Shown here in pieces: positions 20,389 to 28,737 of a DNA stretch of 62,412 bases (positions are counted from its first letter, which is position 1; every line of letters starts with the position of its first letter). Made by a program: the position numbers and the translations under genes. The notes under the pieces are model-generated. The model saw nothing but the letters and a program-made list of their open reading frames with translations, was not told the DNA's origin and did not search any database. This DNA comes from an uncultured Alphaproteobacteria bacterium (GTDB lineage Bacteria; Pseudomonadota; Alphaproteobacteria; HIMB59), in contig CABZMT010000006.1 of the NCBI GenBank assembly GCA_902526965.1, positions 1 to 62,412 of the forward strand, written 5' to 3'.

Positions 20389-21399
20389 ATGGATTTTTTA
20401 AACTCTATCATACTACTAACTAACTTTATTATCATACCTGGTATCACTTATGGATCTCAATTGGCGCTTGGTGCTATTGGGGTAACTTTGATTTATGGAG
20501 TGTTAAGATTTGCTAACTTTGCCTATGGAGACTTAATGGCTTTTGGAACTATGGTTGTAATTCTTATGACATGGTATTTACAGTCAAAGGGAATTTCATT
20601 TGGATTGCTTCCAACGGCTCTTCTAGCTTTACCTATTGGCATCTTATTGACAATTGCTGTGAGCTTATTCTTTGACAAGACAGTTTTTGAATATTACAGA
20701 AATAAAAAAAGTAATCCTGTAACTTTTATAGTTGTGAGCCTTGGTATTATGTTTGTTTTAAATGCAGTGGTGAGAATTATCATTGGGCCAAATGATATAA
20801 ATTTTATGGATGGACATAAATTCATAATGAAAGCGAGAGAATTTAAACAATTAACAGGTTTAAATGAAGGTCTAGCAATAAAATCTACACAAGTAATTAC
20901 ATTGGTAACAACTATAATCACCTGCTCAATACTTTTTTATTTTTTAAATAAAACAAAAACTGGAAAATCAATGAGGGCATATTCAAATAATGAAGACCTA
21001 GCCCTACTCTCAGGCATTGACCCAAAAAAAATAGTTTTAATAACATGGGTAATAGTTTCTATTTTAGCGACTGTTGCAGGAACATTATATGGATTAGACA
21101 AGAGCTTTAAGCCCTTTACCTATTTCAATAATCTTCTTCCTATCTTTGCAGCAACAATAGTTGGAGGGATAGGTAATCCTTTAGGGGCATTCTATGGGGG
21201 CTTTTTGATAGCATTCTCTGAAATAGGTCTTACCTATGCATATAAAAAATTCTTTAAATATATTATGCCAGAAAGTTTAGAGCCGAGTACGCTTATACAA
21301 TTTATCTCAACTGATTATAAATTTGCTATCTCTTTTGCAATATTGATAGTTGTTCTCATATTTAGGCCAAATGGTATTTTTAAAGGGAAAGTAATATGA
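20389..21399 (+). CDS. livH: Branched-chain amino-acid-type ABC transporter permease LivH
   Basis: A 336-residue inner-membrane permease of the BPD_transp_2 family, with about eight hydrophobic segments. Family-typical segments are QLALGAIGVTLIYGVLRFANFAYGDLMAFGT near the N-terminus (here split in parts) and GGIGNPLGAFYGG in the later loop. The ATG follows the livF stop immediately, and the last four bases overlap livM. The transported compound (leucine-type amino acid, urea or amide) is not decided by the permease. Confidence 0.93.
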   Translation: MDFLNSIILLTNFIIIPGITYGSQLALGAIGVTLIYGVLRFANFAYGDLMAFGTMVVILMTWYLQSKGISFGLLPTALLALPIGILLTIAVSLFFDKTVFEYYRNKKSNPVTFIVVSLGIMFVLNAVVRIIIGPNDINFMDGHKFIMKAREFKQLTGLNEGLAIKSTQVITLVTTIITCSILFYFLNKTKTGKSMRAYSNNEDLALLSGIDPKKIVLITWVIVSILATVAGTLYGLDKSFKPFTYFNNLLPIFAATIVGGIGNPLGAFYGGFLIAFSEIGLTYAYKKFFKYIMPESLEPSTLIQFISTDYKFAISFAILIVVLIFRPNGIFKGKVI

Positions 21400-22766
21400 T
21401 CAAAAATATAGACTTTAGAATTTGTTTCTCTGTGATGACTATATTAACAGTTTTAGTTGGCCTGTTTCAGTCCTGGGGCATCGCTCTATCAATGTTAAAT
21501 CTATGTTTGATATCTGCGGTTATGGCAATGGGGGTAAATATACAATGGGGATTTGCGGGGTTAATAAACTTTGGTGTAATGGGTTTTTTAGCAATAGGAG
21601 GGCTTGCAACTGTTTTAGTTTCTGTGCCACCTGTGCATGAAGCATGGAGTGCTGGAGGTATAGGTATTTTAATATCAGGATTATTTTTAGCAGCTGTTGT
21701 TATTAGCGTATTTATGATTAATAAAAAATTATCGAAACATAAATATAAAAACTATTTTGTATTCTTAATTATAATTTTATCTATCCCTTTACTAAAATTC
21801 ATAGCAGGACCATCAATTAGTAAAATTGAGTCTATAAATGCTGCTACTTCTGGATTCCTTGGGGGTGCGAATTTACCAATTATTTTCTCTTGGTTTGTAG
21901 GAGCAATTTTATCTGCCTTAGTGGCTTTTGTTGTAGGAAAGGTATGTTTGGGATTAAGATCAGATTATTTAGCTATTTCTACTCTGTTGGTATCAGGAAT
22001 TATAATTACGATTGTAAAACATGAAGAGTGGCTATCAAGAGGTGTTAAGAATGTTATTGGTCTAAAGAGACCCGTTCCTTATGAAGTGAATTTACAAGAG
22101 TCAGAATGGTTTATTAATTTAGTTCAGTTTTTTAACTCCTCAAAGTTATCCAATGTTTTAGACCCTGAAGTAAAAATTTCTTTACTTAATCAATTAGTAA
22201 TTACCTCTTCAGGTGTTTTTGTGAAACTTTGTTTTAGTTTGATTTTTTTAGTCGTTGTATTTGTAATTCTATATTTCTCAGAAAAAGCTTTAAATTCTCC
22301 CTGGGGTAGAATGATGAGAGCCATAAGAGACAATGAAGAAGCAGCTAGGGCTATGGGTAAAAATGTTGTTAAACAGCATTTGTTTATTTTTATGTTAGGT
22401 TCAGCGATTATTGGATTTGCAGGTGCAATGCTCGTTACTTATGACGGTCTTTTTACTCCATCAAGTTATCAACCACTAAGATATACTTTTTTAATATGGG
22501 TGATGGTCCTCTTAGGTGGTACAGGGAATAATTATGGAGCAGTACTTGGAGGGTTTGTAGTCTGGTTTATTTGGATACAATCAGCACCATTTGCAATGGT
22601 TGTAATTAACTTATTCACTGGCCATTTAGATGAAACTAGTTACATCAAAGATCATCTTCAAAATAGTGTTCCATACTTTCGATATTTAATGATGGGTTTG
22701 GGCCTACTATTAGTTATGAGATACAGACCGAAAGGATTACTTCCGGAAAAGGTTATAAAAAATTAA
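21396..22766 (+). CDS. livM: Branched-chain amino-acid-type ABC transporter permease LivM
   Basis: A 456-residue permease, longer than LivH through an extended central region (about residues 90-160). The MGVNIQWGFAGLINFGVMGF block and the loop SPWGRMMRAIRDNEEAARAMGKN, an EAA-like ATPase contact, mark LivM; LLGGTGNNYGAVLGG is the second conserved stretch. It is the last gene of the operon. A clear bidirectional terminator follows at 22776-22808 before the convergent binding-protein gene. Confidence 0.93.
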   Translation: MIKNIDFRICFSVMTILTVLVGLFQSWGIALSMLNLCLISAVMAMGVNIQWGFAGLINFGVMGFLAIGGLATVLVSVPPVHEAWSAGGIGILISGLFLAAVVISVFMINKKLSKHKYKNYFVFLIIILSIPLLKFIAGPSISKIESINAATSGFLGGANLPIIFSWFVGAILSALVAFVVGKVCLGLRSDYLAISTLLVSGIIITIVKHEEWLSRGVKNVIGLKRPVPYEVNLQESEWFINLVQFFNSSKLSNVLDPEVKISLLNQLVITSSGVFVKLCFSLIFLVVVFVILYFSEKALNSPWGRMMRAIRDNEEAARAMGKNVVKQHLFIFMLGSAIIGFAGAMLVTYDGLFTPSSYQPLRYTFLIWVMVLLGGTGNNYGAVLGGFVVWFIWIQSAPFAMVVINLFTGHLDETSYIKDHLQNSVPYFRYLMMGLGLLLVMRYRPKGLLPEKVIKN

Positions 22767-22775
22767 AGAAAATTA

Positions 22776-22808
22776 TTTAGCCCCACCTAAAAGATGAGGC
22801 TAAATTTT
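22776..22808. terminator. Bidirectional intrinsic terminator between livM and livK
   Basis: TTTAGCC (22776-22782) pairs with GGCTAAA (22798-22804) around a 15-base loop, followed by TTTT on the plus strand and by an A/T-rich tract on the minus strand. It sits between convergent livM and the binding-protein gene and is the clearest terminator in the window. Confidence 0.75.
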
Positions 22809-22813
22809 AATGT

Positions 22814-23989
22814 TTATCTTTGAGCTACGTCTGTGAATTGACCGCCTTCAATTCCTTTTTCAAGGAATGCTCCAAATGCTTCTCCCACTTCTGTGAAGTT
22901 AACATCTGTTGCTCCGTCATAGTCAACTGCGAAACCTGCACAAGCAAGCTCAAGACCTTTACCTAGTTCACCGGCATAAATCTTTGTACCAGGACCATTA
23001 GCTACACTCATAATATTTGCAGCTACAGTTGCACTATCATCAGATCCACCTTTACACATTGCAAGCATTATTAATGCTGCAGCATCGTAAGACTCTCCAA
23101 CATAAACTGAAGGGTCAACACCATTTGCTTCGGCGTATGCTTTAAACTTCATAGCACCAGCGCCTAATGAACCGGGCATAGAGCCAAAAGATCCATCAAG
23201 ATCAGAACCAAAAGTATCTGTTAATGAAGCACCAATCATTCCATCAGAAAGCACAAATGTATCAAAAGCACCACTATCAAGTGATCCCTGTATAATTTGA
23301 TTTCCACCTTGGTCTAAATAACCAATAACAACTAATGCATCACCACCTGCAGATGAAAGAACACCTACCTCTGCACTATAGTCAGCTTTATCACCTTCGT
23401 GAGCAGTTTTCGCTGTAACTTCGATACCTCTTGCATTAGCGGCAGCTTCGTATACATCAGCTAAACCGACACCATAGTCGGTGTTAACATAAGTAATTGC
23501 AACACTTGTAATACCTCTGTCGTTAGTAATGTCTGCTAATACTTCTCCGCCTCTAGCATCAGAGGGAGCTGTTCTAAAAAATAGACCATTATCCTCTGCT
23601 GTAGTTAAAGCAGGTGAAGTCGCAGATGGTGAAATCATTGGTACACCATTAGGAACAGCTACGTTAGAAAGAACCGCACCTGTAACACCAGAACAGTCTG
23701 CTCCCATGATAGCTGTAACGCCTTGAGATATTAAAAATTCAGCCGCAGATGCAGCTGCTGCTGAGTCGATACATGTTGAGTCAGCTCTAATTGAGCTAAC
23801 TGTAGAACCACCTAGAAGTGCACCTGAGTCTGAAGCTTCGTTAAAAGCTAACTCAGCGCCTGCAGCCATACCTGGCGTTAATGATTCAATAGGTCCTGTA
23901 AAACCTAAAATAATGCCAACTTTAACTTCTTTAGCGTATGACGTGCTAAACATAAATAAAGCAAGCAGAGTTGTAATGAACTTAATCAT
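22814..23989 (-). CDS. Liv-type ABC transporter substrate-binding protein
   Basis: A 391-residue periplasmic binding protein. Residues 1-19 are a signal peptide ending around TSYAKE. The mature part starts VKVGIILGFTGPIESLTPGM and shows VAITYVNTDYGVGLADVYEAAA and YVGESYDAAALIMLAM, typical of the leucine-binding family (Peripla_BP_6). It faces the livGFHM genes convergently, so the pair are separate transcripts. The coding strand is visibly richer in G+C than its neighbours because the protein is rich in Ala, Gly, Asp and Val. That is usual for an abundant binding protein. The ligand is not deduced. Confidence 0.93.
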   Translation of the reverse strand: MIKFITTLLALFMFSTSYAKEVKVGIILGFTGPIESLTPGMAAGAELAFNEASDSGALLGGSTVSSIRADSTCIDSAAAASAAEFLISQGVTAIMGADCSGVTGAVLSNVAVPNGVPMISPSATSPALTTAEDNGLFFRTAPSDARGGEVLADITNDRGITSVAITYVNTDYGVGLADVYEAAANARGIEVTAKTAHEGDKADYSAEVGVLSSAGGDALVVIGYLDQGGNQIIQGSLDSGAFDTFVLSDGMIGASLTDTFGSDLDGSFGSMPGSLGAGAMKFKAYAEANGVDPSVYVGESYDAAALIMLAMCKGGSDDSATVAANIMSVANGPGTKIYAGELGKGLELACAGFAVDYDGATDVNFTEVGEAFGAFLEKGIEGGQFTDVAQR

Positions 23990-23992
23990 TTC

Positions 23993-24038
23993 TTTCCCCC
24001 TTATTAATTAATAATTATGCAGTGATAATAGTATTATA
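23993..24038 (-). promoter_or_regulatory. livK-type promoter -10 and strong ribosome binding site
   Basis: Reading the minus strand, a consensus TATAAT lies at 24033-24038, about 43 bases before the start codon, and AAGGGGGAAAG lies a few bases before the ATG at 23989. This is the strongest Shine-Dalgarno match seen in the window, fitting high expression of the binding protein. The -35 is poor. Confidence 0.5.
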
Positions 24039-24062
24039 TTTTGAAAAATGAATATTTAATTA

Positions 24063-24371
24063 TTAATGGGTCCAGGAGGTTTTTCTATTATTTGAAAAAT
24101 TACTCGCATAACTCTTTGGTTTTACTTGTTTATAAGTTTGATCTACGACCTTGTATTCATATGAGTTCTTTTGACACCATAAAATAGCATCATCTAGATT
24201 ATCAAAATTGAGTTTTAGCTGCTTAGTTGTGTTTTTTGAACTATTCCATCCCATTAAAACATCTTTTTGAAGACTAGGGTCAAATTCAAATTCAATAATC
24301 CATAATTTAGTTTTTTTTAGACCCGATTGCATATTTGTTTTTGAGGGTCTTTTGATTGTAGCTTTTTTCAT
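24063..24371 (-). CDS. NADH dehydrogenase accessory subunit (NDUFS4/ETC complex I family)
   Basis: A 102-residue protein of the ETC complex I conserved-region family, the bacterial homologue of mitochondrial NDUFS4 (18-kDa accessory subunit). The core is LWIIEFEF, LMGWNSSKNTTKQLKLNFDN (W and G conserved) and AILWCQKN. It stabilises the NADH-binding arm of complex I and is found in alphaproteobacteria. The ATG at 24371 is 11 bases downstream of the tRNA-Pro CCA, with AGAAGAAA as a modest ribosome site. It therefore depends on the tRNA promoter or on processing of a joint transcript. Confidence 0.8.
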   Translation of the reverse strand: MKKATIKRPSKTNMQSGLKKTKLWIIEFEFDPSLQKDVLMGWNSSKNTTKQLKLNFDNLDDAILWCQKNSYEYKVVDQTYKQVKPKSYASNFSNNRKTSWTH

Positions 24372-24382
24372 TATTTTCTTCT

Positions 24383-24459
<77 letters not shown>

Positions 24460-24468
24460 AGTATTGAA

Positions 24469-24498
24469 TATATATACTTTTGTCTTATAAATAGTCAA
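24469..24498 (-). promoter_or_regulatory. Sigma70-type promoter of tRNA-Pro
   Basis: On the minus strand TTGACT (24493-24498) is followed by overlapping TATATA hexamers at 24471-24476 (16-base spacer) and 24469-24474 (18-base spacer), just upstream of the tRNA 5' end at 24459. It is the best -35/-10 pair I found and would also drive the NDUFS4-like gene. Confidence 0.55.
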
Positions 24499-24511
24499 AC
24501 AGTTAAATTAC

Positions 24512-25087
24512 ATGCAAAAAGTAAGTAAAATAAAAAAAACCCTTTTATCAAAAAGTTTTTTCAGATTTTGGAAATACCAATTTTTAATCAAGAGCTATAA
24601 CAAAAAAATTAAACCCTATAAAATTAATAGAGAAATTTTGAACATAGGTGATGTTGTATTTGCATTATGTTTTAGCCCGGAGGAAAAAAAATTTTATTTA
24701 ATAAAACAATTTAGGCCATTTTACTTTGTTAGAGGTAAAAATTTAAAATATGAAATTGTTGGTGGTCTGGTTGATAAAGGTGAAAGTTTAATAACAGCCT
24801 TAAAAAGAGAAATTAAAGAAGAAATTGGAGTTAAAACAAAAAAAATATTCAAACTAACTACATATTGTCCAGTGCCAGGTTACTCTGATGAAATCGTTCA
24901 TGTTTACTATGCCGAGGTAGAAAAAATTAAATTTAAATCACATTACAATAAGAATGAAAATGAAGAAATAAAAATTTTTAAACTAACACTTTCTCAATTA
25001 AAAAAAATTAATGAAAGTAAAACAATTCAAAACGTGCTCACAAAAATTTCGATATATGAATATTTAAAAAAATTTAAAAAGAGTTAA
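24512..25087 (+). CDS. NUDIX hydrolase, ADP-ribose pyrophosphatase-like
   Basis: A 191-residue NUDIX protein. The box GGLVDKGESLITALKREI followed by KEEIGV (about residues 84-106) fits G-x5-E-x7-REUXEEXGU with every catalytic acidic residue present. The upstream LIKQFRPFYF and downstream YYAEVEKI resemble the ADP-sugar pyrophosphatase (NudF) branch. It hydrolyses nucleoside diphosphate-X compounds. It starts divergently from tRNA-Pro, and its last 14 bases overlap the end of serA on the other strand, with no terminator. Confidence 0.85.
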   Translation: MQKVSKIKKTLLSKSFFRFWKYQFLIKSYNKKIKPYKINREILNIGDVVFALCFSPEEKKFYLIKQFRPFYFVRGKNLKYEIVGGLVDKGESLITALKREIKEEIGVKTKKIFKLTTYCPVPGYSDEIVHVYYAEVEKIKFKSHYNKNENEEIKIFKLTLSQLKKINESKTIQNVLTKISIYEYLKKFKKS

Positions 25088-26015
25088 CGTTATTAACTAT
25101 TTTATTATCTTTTAAGAAATCAGCAACTTGGTTTGCTACATCAATAGCAACATTAGATTGTGCTTCTTTTGAGGAAGCACCTAAATGTGGAGTTAAAAGT
25201 AAATTTTTAGCTCCAAACATAACGTTATCTGTTGCAGGTTCATTTTCATAAACATCGATAGCTGCCCCAGCTATAACTCCATTGTTTAAAGCGTCTTTTA
25301 AATCCACTTCATTGATTAAACCACCTCTGGCACAATTTATAATAACTGATGTAGGTTTCATGGTAGAAAGGGTTTCTTTATTAAACATATATTTAGTTTC
25401 ATCGTTTAATTTTGTATGAATTGAAACAATATCAGCTTCCTTTATTAACTGCTCAGTTGAAACTTTATTTGCTTTAAATCTAGATAGATCTTCATCACTA
25501 GCTGATTTAGAGTTAGTAATAATGTTCATTCCAATTGTTGAGCATATTTCAGCAACTCTTTGACCAATATTACCATAACCAACTATTCCAAGTGTTTTTC
25601 CTTTTAATTCAGTTCCAATAAACTTAGGTTTTTCCCACTTTCCTTGATGAGTCGAGTCATTAGCTAAATGTATATTTCTCATAAGTGAAAACATTAATCC
25701 CACACTTAACTCTGCAGTTGCCTCAAGATTTCCTAAGGGAGTGTTCATTACTAAAATTTTATTTTTTGTTGCTTGATCGAGATCAACATTATCAACACCT
25801 ACCCCTGCTCTTCCTATAACTTTAAGGTTTTTGCAGTCAGCAAGTATATCAGACGTTAGTTTAGTGGCAGATCTGATTAAAATACCATCATATTGATCAA
25901 TTACTTCTTTGAGTTCCTCTGGAGACATTCCAATCTTTATATCGTATTTAATTTGTTTAGATTTAAGAACGTCTTCAACTTTATTACTCATTTTATCAGA
26001 AATTAAAATCTTCAT
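25074..26015 (-). CDS. serA: D-3-phosphoglycerate dehydrogenase (short form)
   Basis: A 313-residue D-isomer 2-hydroxyacid dehydrogenase. VIGRAGVGVDN, the NAD-binding GKTLGIVGYGNIGQRVA, NCARGGLINE (catalytic arginine) and LTPHLGASSKEA (catalytic histidine) are present. It lacks the C-terminal ACT and intervening domains of feedback-inhibited SerA. Its start overlaps the serC stop (TAATG on the minus strand), so the first two serine steps are cotranscribed. Other hydroxyacid dehydrogenase activities are possible, but the serC neighbour makes SerA most likely. Confidence 0.9.
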   Translation of the reverse strand: MKILISDKMSNKVEDVLKSKQIKYDIKIGMSPEELKEVIDQYDGILIRSATKLTSDILADCKNLKVIGRAGVGVDNVDLDQATKNKILVMNTPLGNLEATAELSVGLMFSLMRNIHLANDSTHQGKWEKPKFIGTELKGKTLGIVGYGNIGQRVAEICSTIGMNIITNSKSASDEDLSRFKANKVSTEQLIKEADIVSIHTKLNDETKYMFNKETLSTMKPTSVIINCARGGLINEVDLKDALNNGVIAGAAIDVYENEPATDNVMFGAKNLLLTPHLGASSKEAQSNVAIDVANQVADFLKDNKIVNNVNSF

Positions 26016-27175
26016 TATTTATACCTTTCCATTGTTTCAAAAAAGGACCACTCAATCCATGGTAAAACTTTTTCAATATCAGAGGCCTCTACGGTTGCGC
26101 CTCCCCAAATCCTTATACCAGCTGGTGCATCTTTATAAGCATTAATATCATAACCAGCATCTTCCCTCTCTAATGTAGAGCAAACCTCTTTTACTAATTT
26201 TTTTTGGTTGTCACTGTCTAAAGCAACAAAATCAGGATGTGTAAACTTAAAGCATATGCTTGTTGAAGAATAGGTATTTGGATCCACAGCCAAAAACTCA
26301 ACCCAATCCCTTTGTTCAATCCAATCTCTTATGACTTGAAGATTTTTTTTTGATCGTAAAATAAGCTCTTTTTGACCACCTATTTCGATACACCAATTCA
26401 AAGCATCTAAAGCATCCTCAGCAGCAAGTAAAGATGGTGTATTAATTGTAGCTCCCTCAAAGATATCTTTAGCAAATTTTTTATTTTTAGCTAATTGAAA
26501 AATTTTTGGCATTGGCCAGGAAGGCTCATAAGTCTCTAATCTTTCAACAGCTTTTGGAGATAAGGCAATCATTCCATGTGCAGCCTCTCCACCTAAAACT
26601 TTTTGCCAAGACCAAGTAACAACATCTAATTTTTTAAAATCCATATCCATTGCAAATACAGCAGATGTTGCATCACAAATGGATAGACCTTCTCTCTCGT
26701 CTGGTATCCAGTCGGCATTAGGTATACAAACACCTGAGGTTGTACCATTCCAAGTAAAAACAACATCGTTATTAAAATTTACTTTAGTCAAATCTGGAAG
26801 TTCCCCATAGTTATCAGTTTTATGAACAGTGACATTTTCTAGTTTTAACTGTTTTGTAATATCTTTAACCCAAGTCAATCCAAAGGTTTCCCAACCACAA
26901 ACTTCGACACCTTTTAATCCTAAAAGACTCCACATAGCCATTTCTATAGCCCCAGTATCTGAAGCAGGTACAATACCCACTAAATAATCATCAGGTAATT
27001 CGAGTACCTCTTTTGATTTAACTATAACTTCGTTTAATTTTGCTTTACCACTTTTAGCTCTATGGGATCTTCCTAATACCGCATCACTTAATGCATCTAA
27101 TTTCCAACCAGGTCTTTTAGAACAGGGTCCTGATGAAAAAAATGGATGATTTGGTTTAATAGTGGGTTTTTGCAT
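26015..27175 (-). CDS. serC: Phosphoserine aminotransferase
   Basis: A 386-residue class V aminotransferase of the alphaproteobacterial/archaeal SerC subtype. [16 protein letters not shown] opens the protein. [37 protein letters not shown] and the PLP lysine in [15 protein letters not shown] follow. It converts 3-phosphohydroxypyruvate and glutamate to phosphoserine. It heads serC-serA, 28 bases after the DUF1015 gene on the same strand. Confidence 0.95.
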   Translation of the reverse strand: MQKPTIKPNHPFFSSGPCSKRPGWKLDALSDAVLGRSHRAKSGKAKLNEVIVKSKEVLELPDDYLVGIVPASDTGAIEMAMWSLLGLKGVEVCGWETFGLTWVKDITKQLKLENVTVHKTDNYGELPDLTKVNFNNDVVFTWNGTTSGVCIPNADWIPDEREGLSICDATSAVFAMDMDFKKLDVVTWSWQKVLGGEAAHGMIALSPKAVERLETYEPSWPMPKIFQLAKNKKFAKDIFEGATINTPSLLAAEDALDALNWCIEIGGQKELILRSKKNLQVIRDWIEQRDWVEFLAVDPNTYSSTSICFKFTHPDFVALDSDNQKKLVKEVCSTLEREDAGYDINAYKDAPAGIRIWGGATVEASDIEKVLPWIEWSFFETMERYK

Positions 27176-27203
27176 TGTTTATATTACTCCTCAGTTTTAA
27201 GAT

Positions 27204-28346
27204 TTATTCAATAATTTTATAAAAAAATAGCCCATCTAGTGGCTTTGGCTCAAACCAAGTAGCTTTGGGCGGCATAAATTTCAAATTTTTTGAAAAATCT
27301 ATAACTAAATCCATACTAACTGGTCTCATCAATGTTGATAGATCTGTTATACCTGTATCAACTTGATTAATCAAATAATCAGTCCCTAGTGTGGGTGGGA
27401 CGAATTCTACCCTTTCATCATTAGTTTCATCATAAATATTTAATATTTCTTTTAAAACAAACTCTCCAAAATCAATGCAATCTGCACCATTTGTAGAATA
27501 ATTAACTTTCAAATCGATTTTAAAAAATTTACCTTCGAAGTAGATTACAAAAAAACGGTCTATCTTCTCATGATAATTTAGCTCCTTAATATGAAAAAAT
27601 TTTTTTAAATCAGTCAAAAACGAATCTTTTTTATAATTTTTAGGGAACTTAATGCTTCTATTATAAGGCAAGTTTAAGCACTTAGATTTTGGGAAAACTA
27701 TTGATAAAAACTTAGTATCTTTATCTACATCTAATTGTGCAAAACCTTCAATTCTATGATGGCCATCTGCAACAAAAAGTTCCTTAAAATTTATACCACT
27801 AAAGTCAGTGTTAGTTTTATATATAGAGTGAGTATACTTACCTGATTTAAACTTTATAATTGGTTTTTTATCGTGATGGATATCAAGATTTAGATCAATA
27901 TTTTCATCATCGTAAAAAAGATAAATAGGGCTTAATTGGAATTTAACTTTAGATAATTGATCAGCTCTTTCTTTTCCTTTACTAACTAAAATCTTTTCGT
28001 GAGGCTTAATATTTCTATTAATATAATCTTGAATATTTAATAAGGAAATTAACCCCGTCTGAGAATGGTTTTCTGAATCAATCCTATATAAAAAATACTC
28101 TTTTTCTGATTTATAAATAATTTCTTCATCAATAAGTTTTTGATAGTATTTCTTTGATAAGTCAAAAAAATCTTCCTCAGAAAGATTTTTGTTAAAATAA
28201 ATATCAGGTCTTAATATTTGTAAAAGATTAAGTTTATGTACTTGTTCAGAGGTAAAGTTGTAATCAATTATATCTGTACTCGGTGATATGATTGATTGTA
28301 GATATTTATTGTTTAGTACATAAGTATTTGGTAATAATGGCTTCAT
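27204..28346 (-). CDS. DUF1015 family protein
   Basis: A 380-residue protein with the DUF1015 pattern: PLLPNTYVLN at the start, a central FVADGHHRIEGFAQ segment (histidines in a HH pair near an aspartate), and LGTDYLINQ and FMPPKATWFEPKPLDGLF at the end. The family is uncharacterised, widespread, and often adjacent to serine-biosynthesis genes as here (28 bases before serC). The HHR segment suggests a metal- or phosphate-binding site, which is inference. It is missing some standard spacing and appears slightly short. Confidence 0.8.
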   Translation of the reverse strand: MKPLLPNTYVLNNKYLQSIISPSTDIIDYNFTSEQVHKLNLLQILRPDIYFNKNLSEEDFFDLSKKYYQKLIDEEIIYKSEKEYFLYRIDSENHSQTGLISLLNIQDYINRNIKPHEKILVSKGKERADQLSKVKFQLSPIYLFYDDENIDLNLDIHHDKKPIIKFKSGKYTHSIYKTNTDFSGINFKELFVADGHHRIEGFAQLDVDKDTKFLSIVFPKSKCLNLPYNRSIKFPKNYKKDSFLTDLKKFFHIKELNYHEKIDRFFVIYFEGKFFKIDLKVNYSTNGADCIDFGEFVLKEILNIYDETNDERVEFVPPTLGTDYLINQVDTGITDLSTLMRPVSMDLVIDFSKNLKFMPPKATWFEPKPLDGLFFYKIIE

Positions 28347-28348
28347 TT

Positions 28349-28438
28349 ATGAATAAGAAAAAAATACCTTACTATTTTGCTTTAATGATTGCGTTGGTAT
28401 TCTTTTTTTATGGAATATTTTCAGTTTTAATACACTAA
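28349..28438 (+). CDS. Possible 29-residue single-pass membrane protein
   Basis: A short plus-strand ORF that fills the space between two minus-strand genes. The ATG (28349) lies 2 bases beyond the DUF1015 start codon and the TAA overlaps the stop of the next gene by 4 bases. The product has a basic N-terminus (MNKKKIPYY), a hydrophobic stretch of about 18 residues (FALMIALVFFFYGIFSVL) and a two-residue tail: an N-in single-span layout. No clear ribosome site is seen; an alternative ATG at 28337 would add four residues. It could be a chance ORF in AT-rich DNA. Confidence 0.4.
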   Translation: MNKKKIPYYFALMIALVFFFYGIFSVLIH

Positions 28439-28737
28439 TCTTCTTTATTTGTTGAATTAGGAAGGTTCTTCTCTTCATACCAAATTGATTTATCAGGAAT
28501 ATTTCCATCCCATAAATAACTTTCATAATCAAATTTAGGCATGCCCTTATCAGACCTTTCATAATAAAGTCCAAACTCTCTACAGTATTCTGATAGCTGG
28601 TCAGCTTCGATTTCTAATATATTTAATTTTTCCCATTTTTTAGATGATGCTACCCATTTAAAGCCTTTTGATTTAAGCCAATCTTTGTGGTAGTAAGTCT
28701 CAGAACCGGATACCGAGAATGTAATATTTTCACTCAT
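28435..28737 (-). CDS. Small hypothetical protein, weakly DUF5710-like
   Basis: A 100-residue protein. I chose the ATG at 28737, which has AGAGG 7 bases upstream, over the ATG at 28794 inside the Gfo/Idh gene. Residues 14-35 (YYHKDWLKSKGFKW then SSKKWEK) resemble the DUF5710-type pattern in which an acidic/lysine residue is followed by GxKW and KxW. The second half is acidic and aromatic without a known motif. No signal or membrane segment. Its start overlaps the Gfo/Idh gene end by 8 bases. Function unknown. Confidence 0.6.
   Translation of the reverse strand: MSENITFSVSGSETYYHKDWLKSKGFKWVASSKKWEKLNILEIEADQLSEYCREFGLYYERSDKGMPKFDYESYLWDGNIPDKSIWYEEKNLPNSTNKED

Noticed and set aside
22814-23989. 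Horizontal transfer of the Liv binding protein because of its higher G+C
   Set aside because: The composition follows from an Ala/Gly/Asp-rich abundant protein and the gene sits beside its cognate transporter. The same trend, weaker, is seen in the BMP binding protein.
28347-28574. 75-codon minus-strand ORF overlapping the small hypothetical gene
   Set aside because: It is out of frame with the better candidate at 28435-28737, which has a ribosome site and overlaps the upstream gene neatly.
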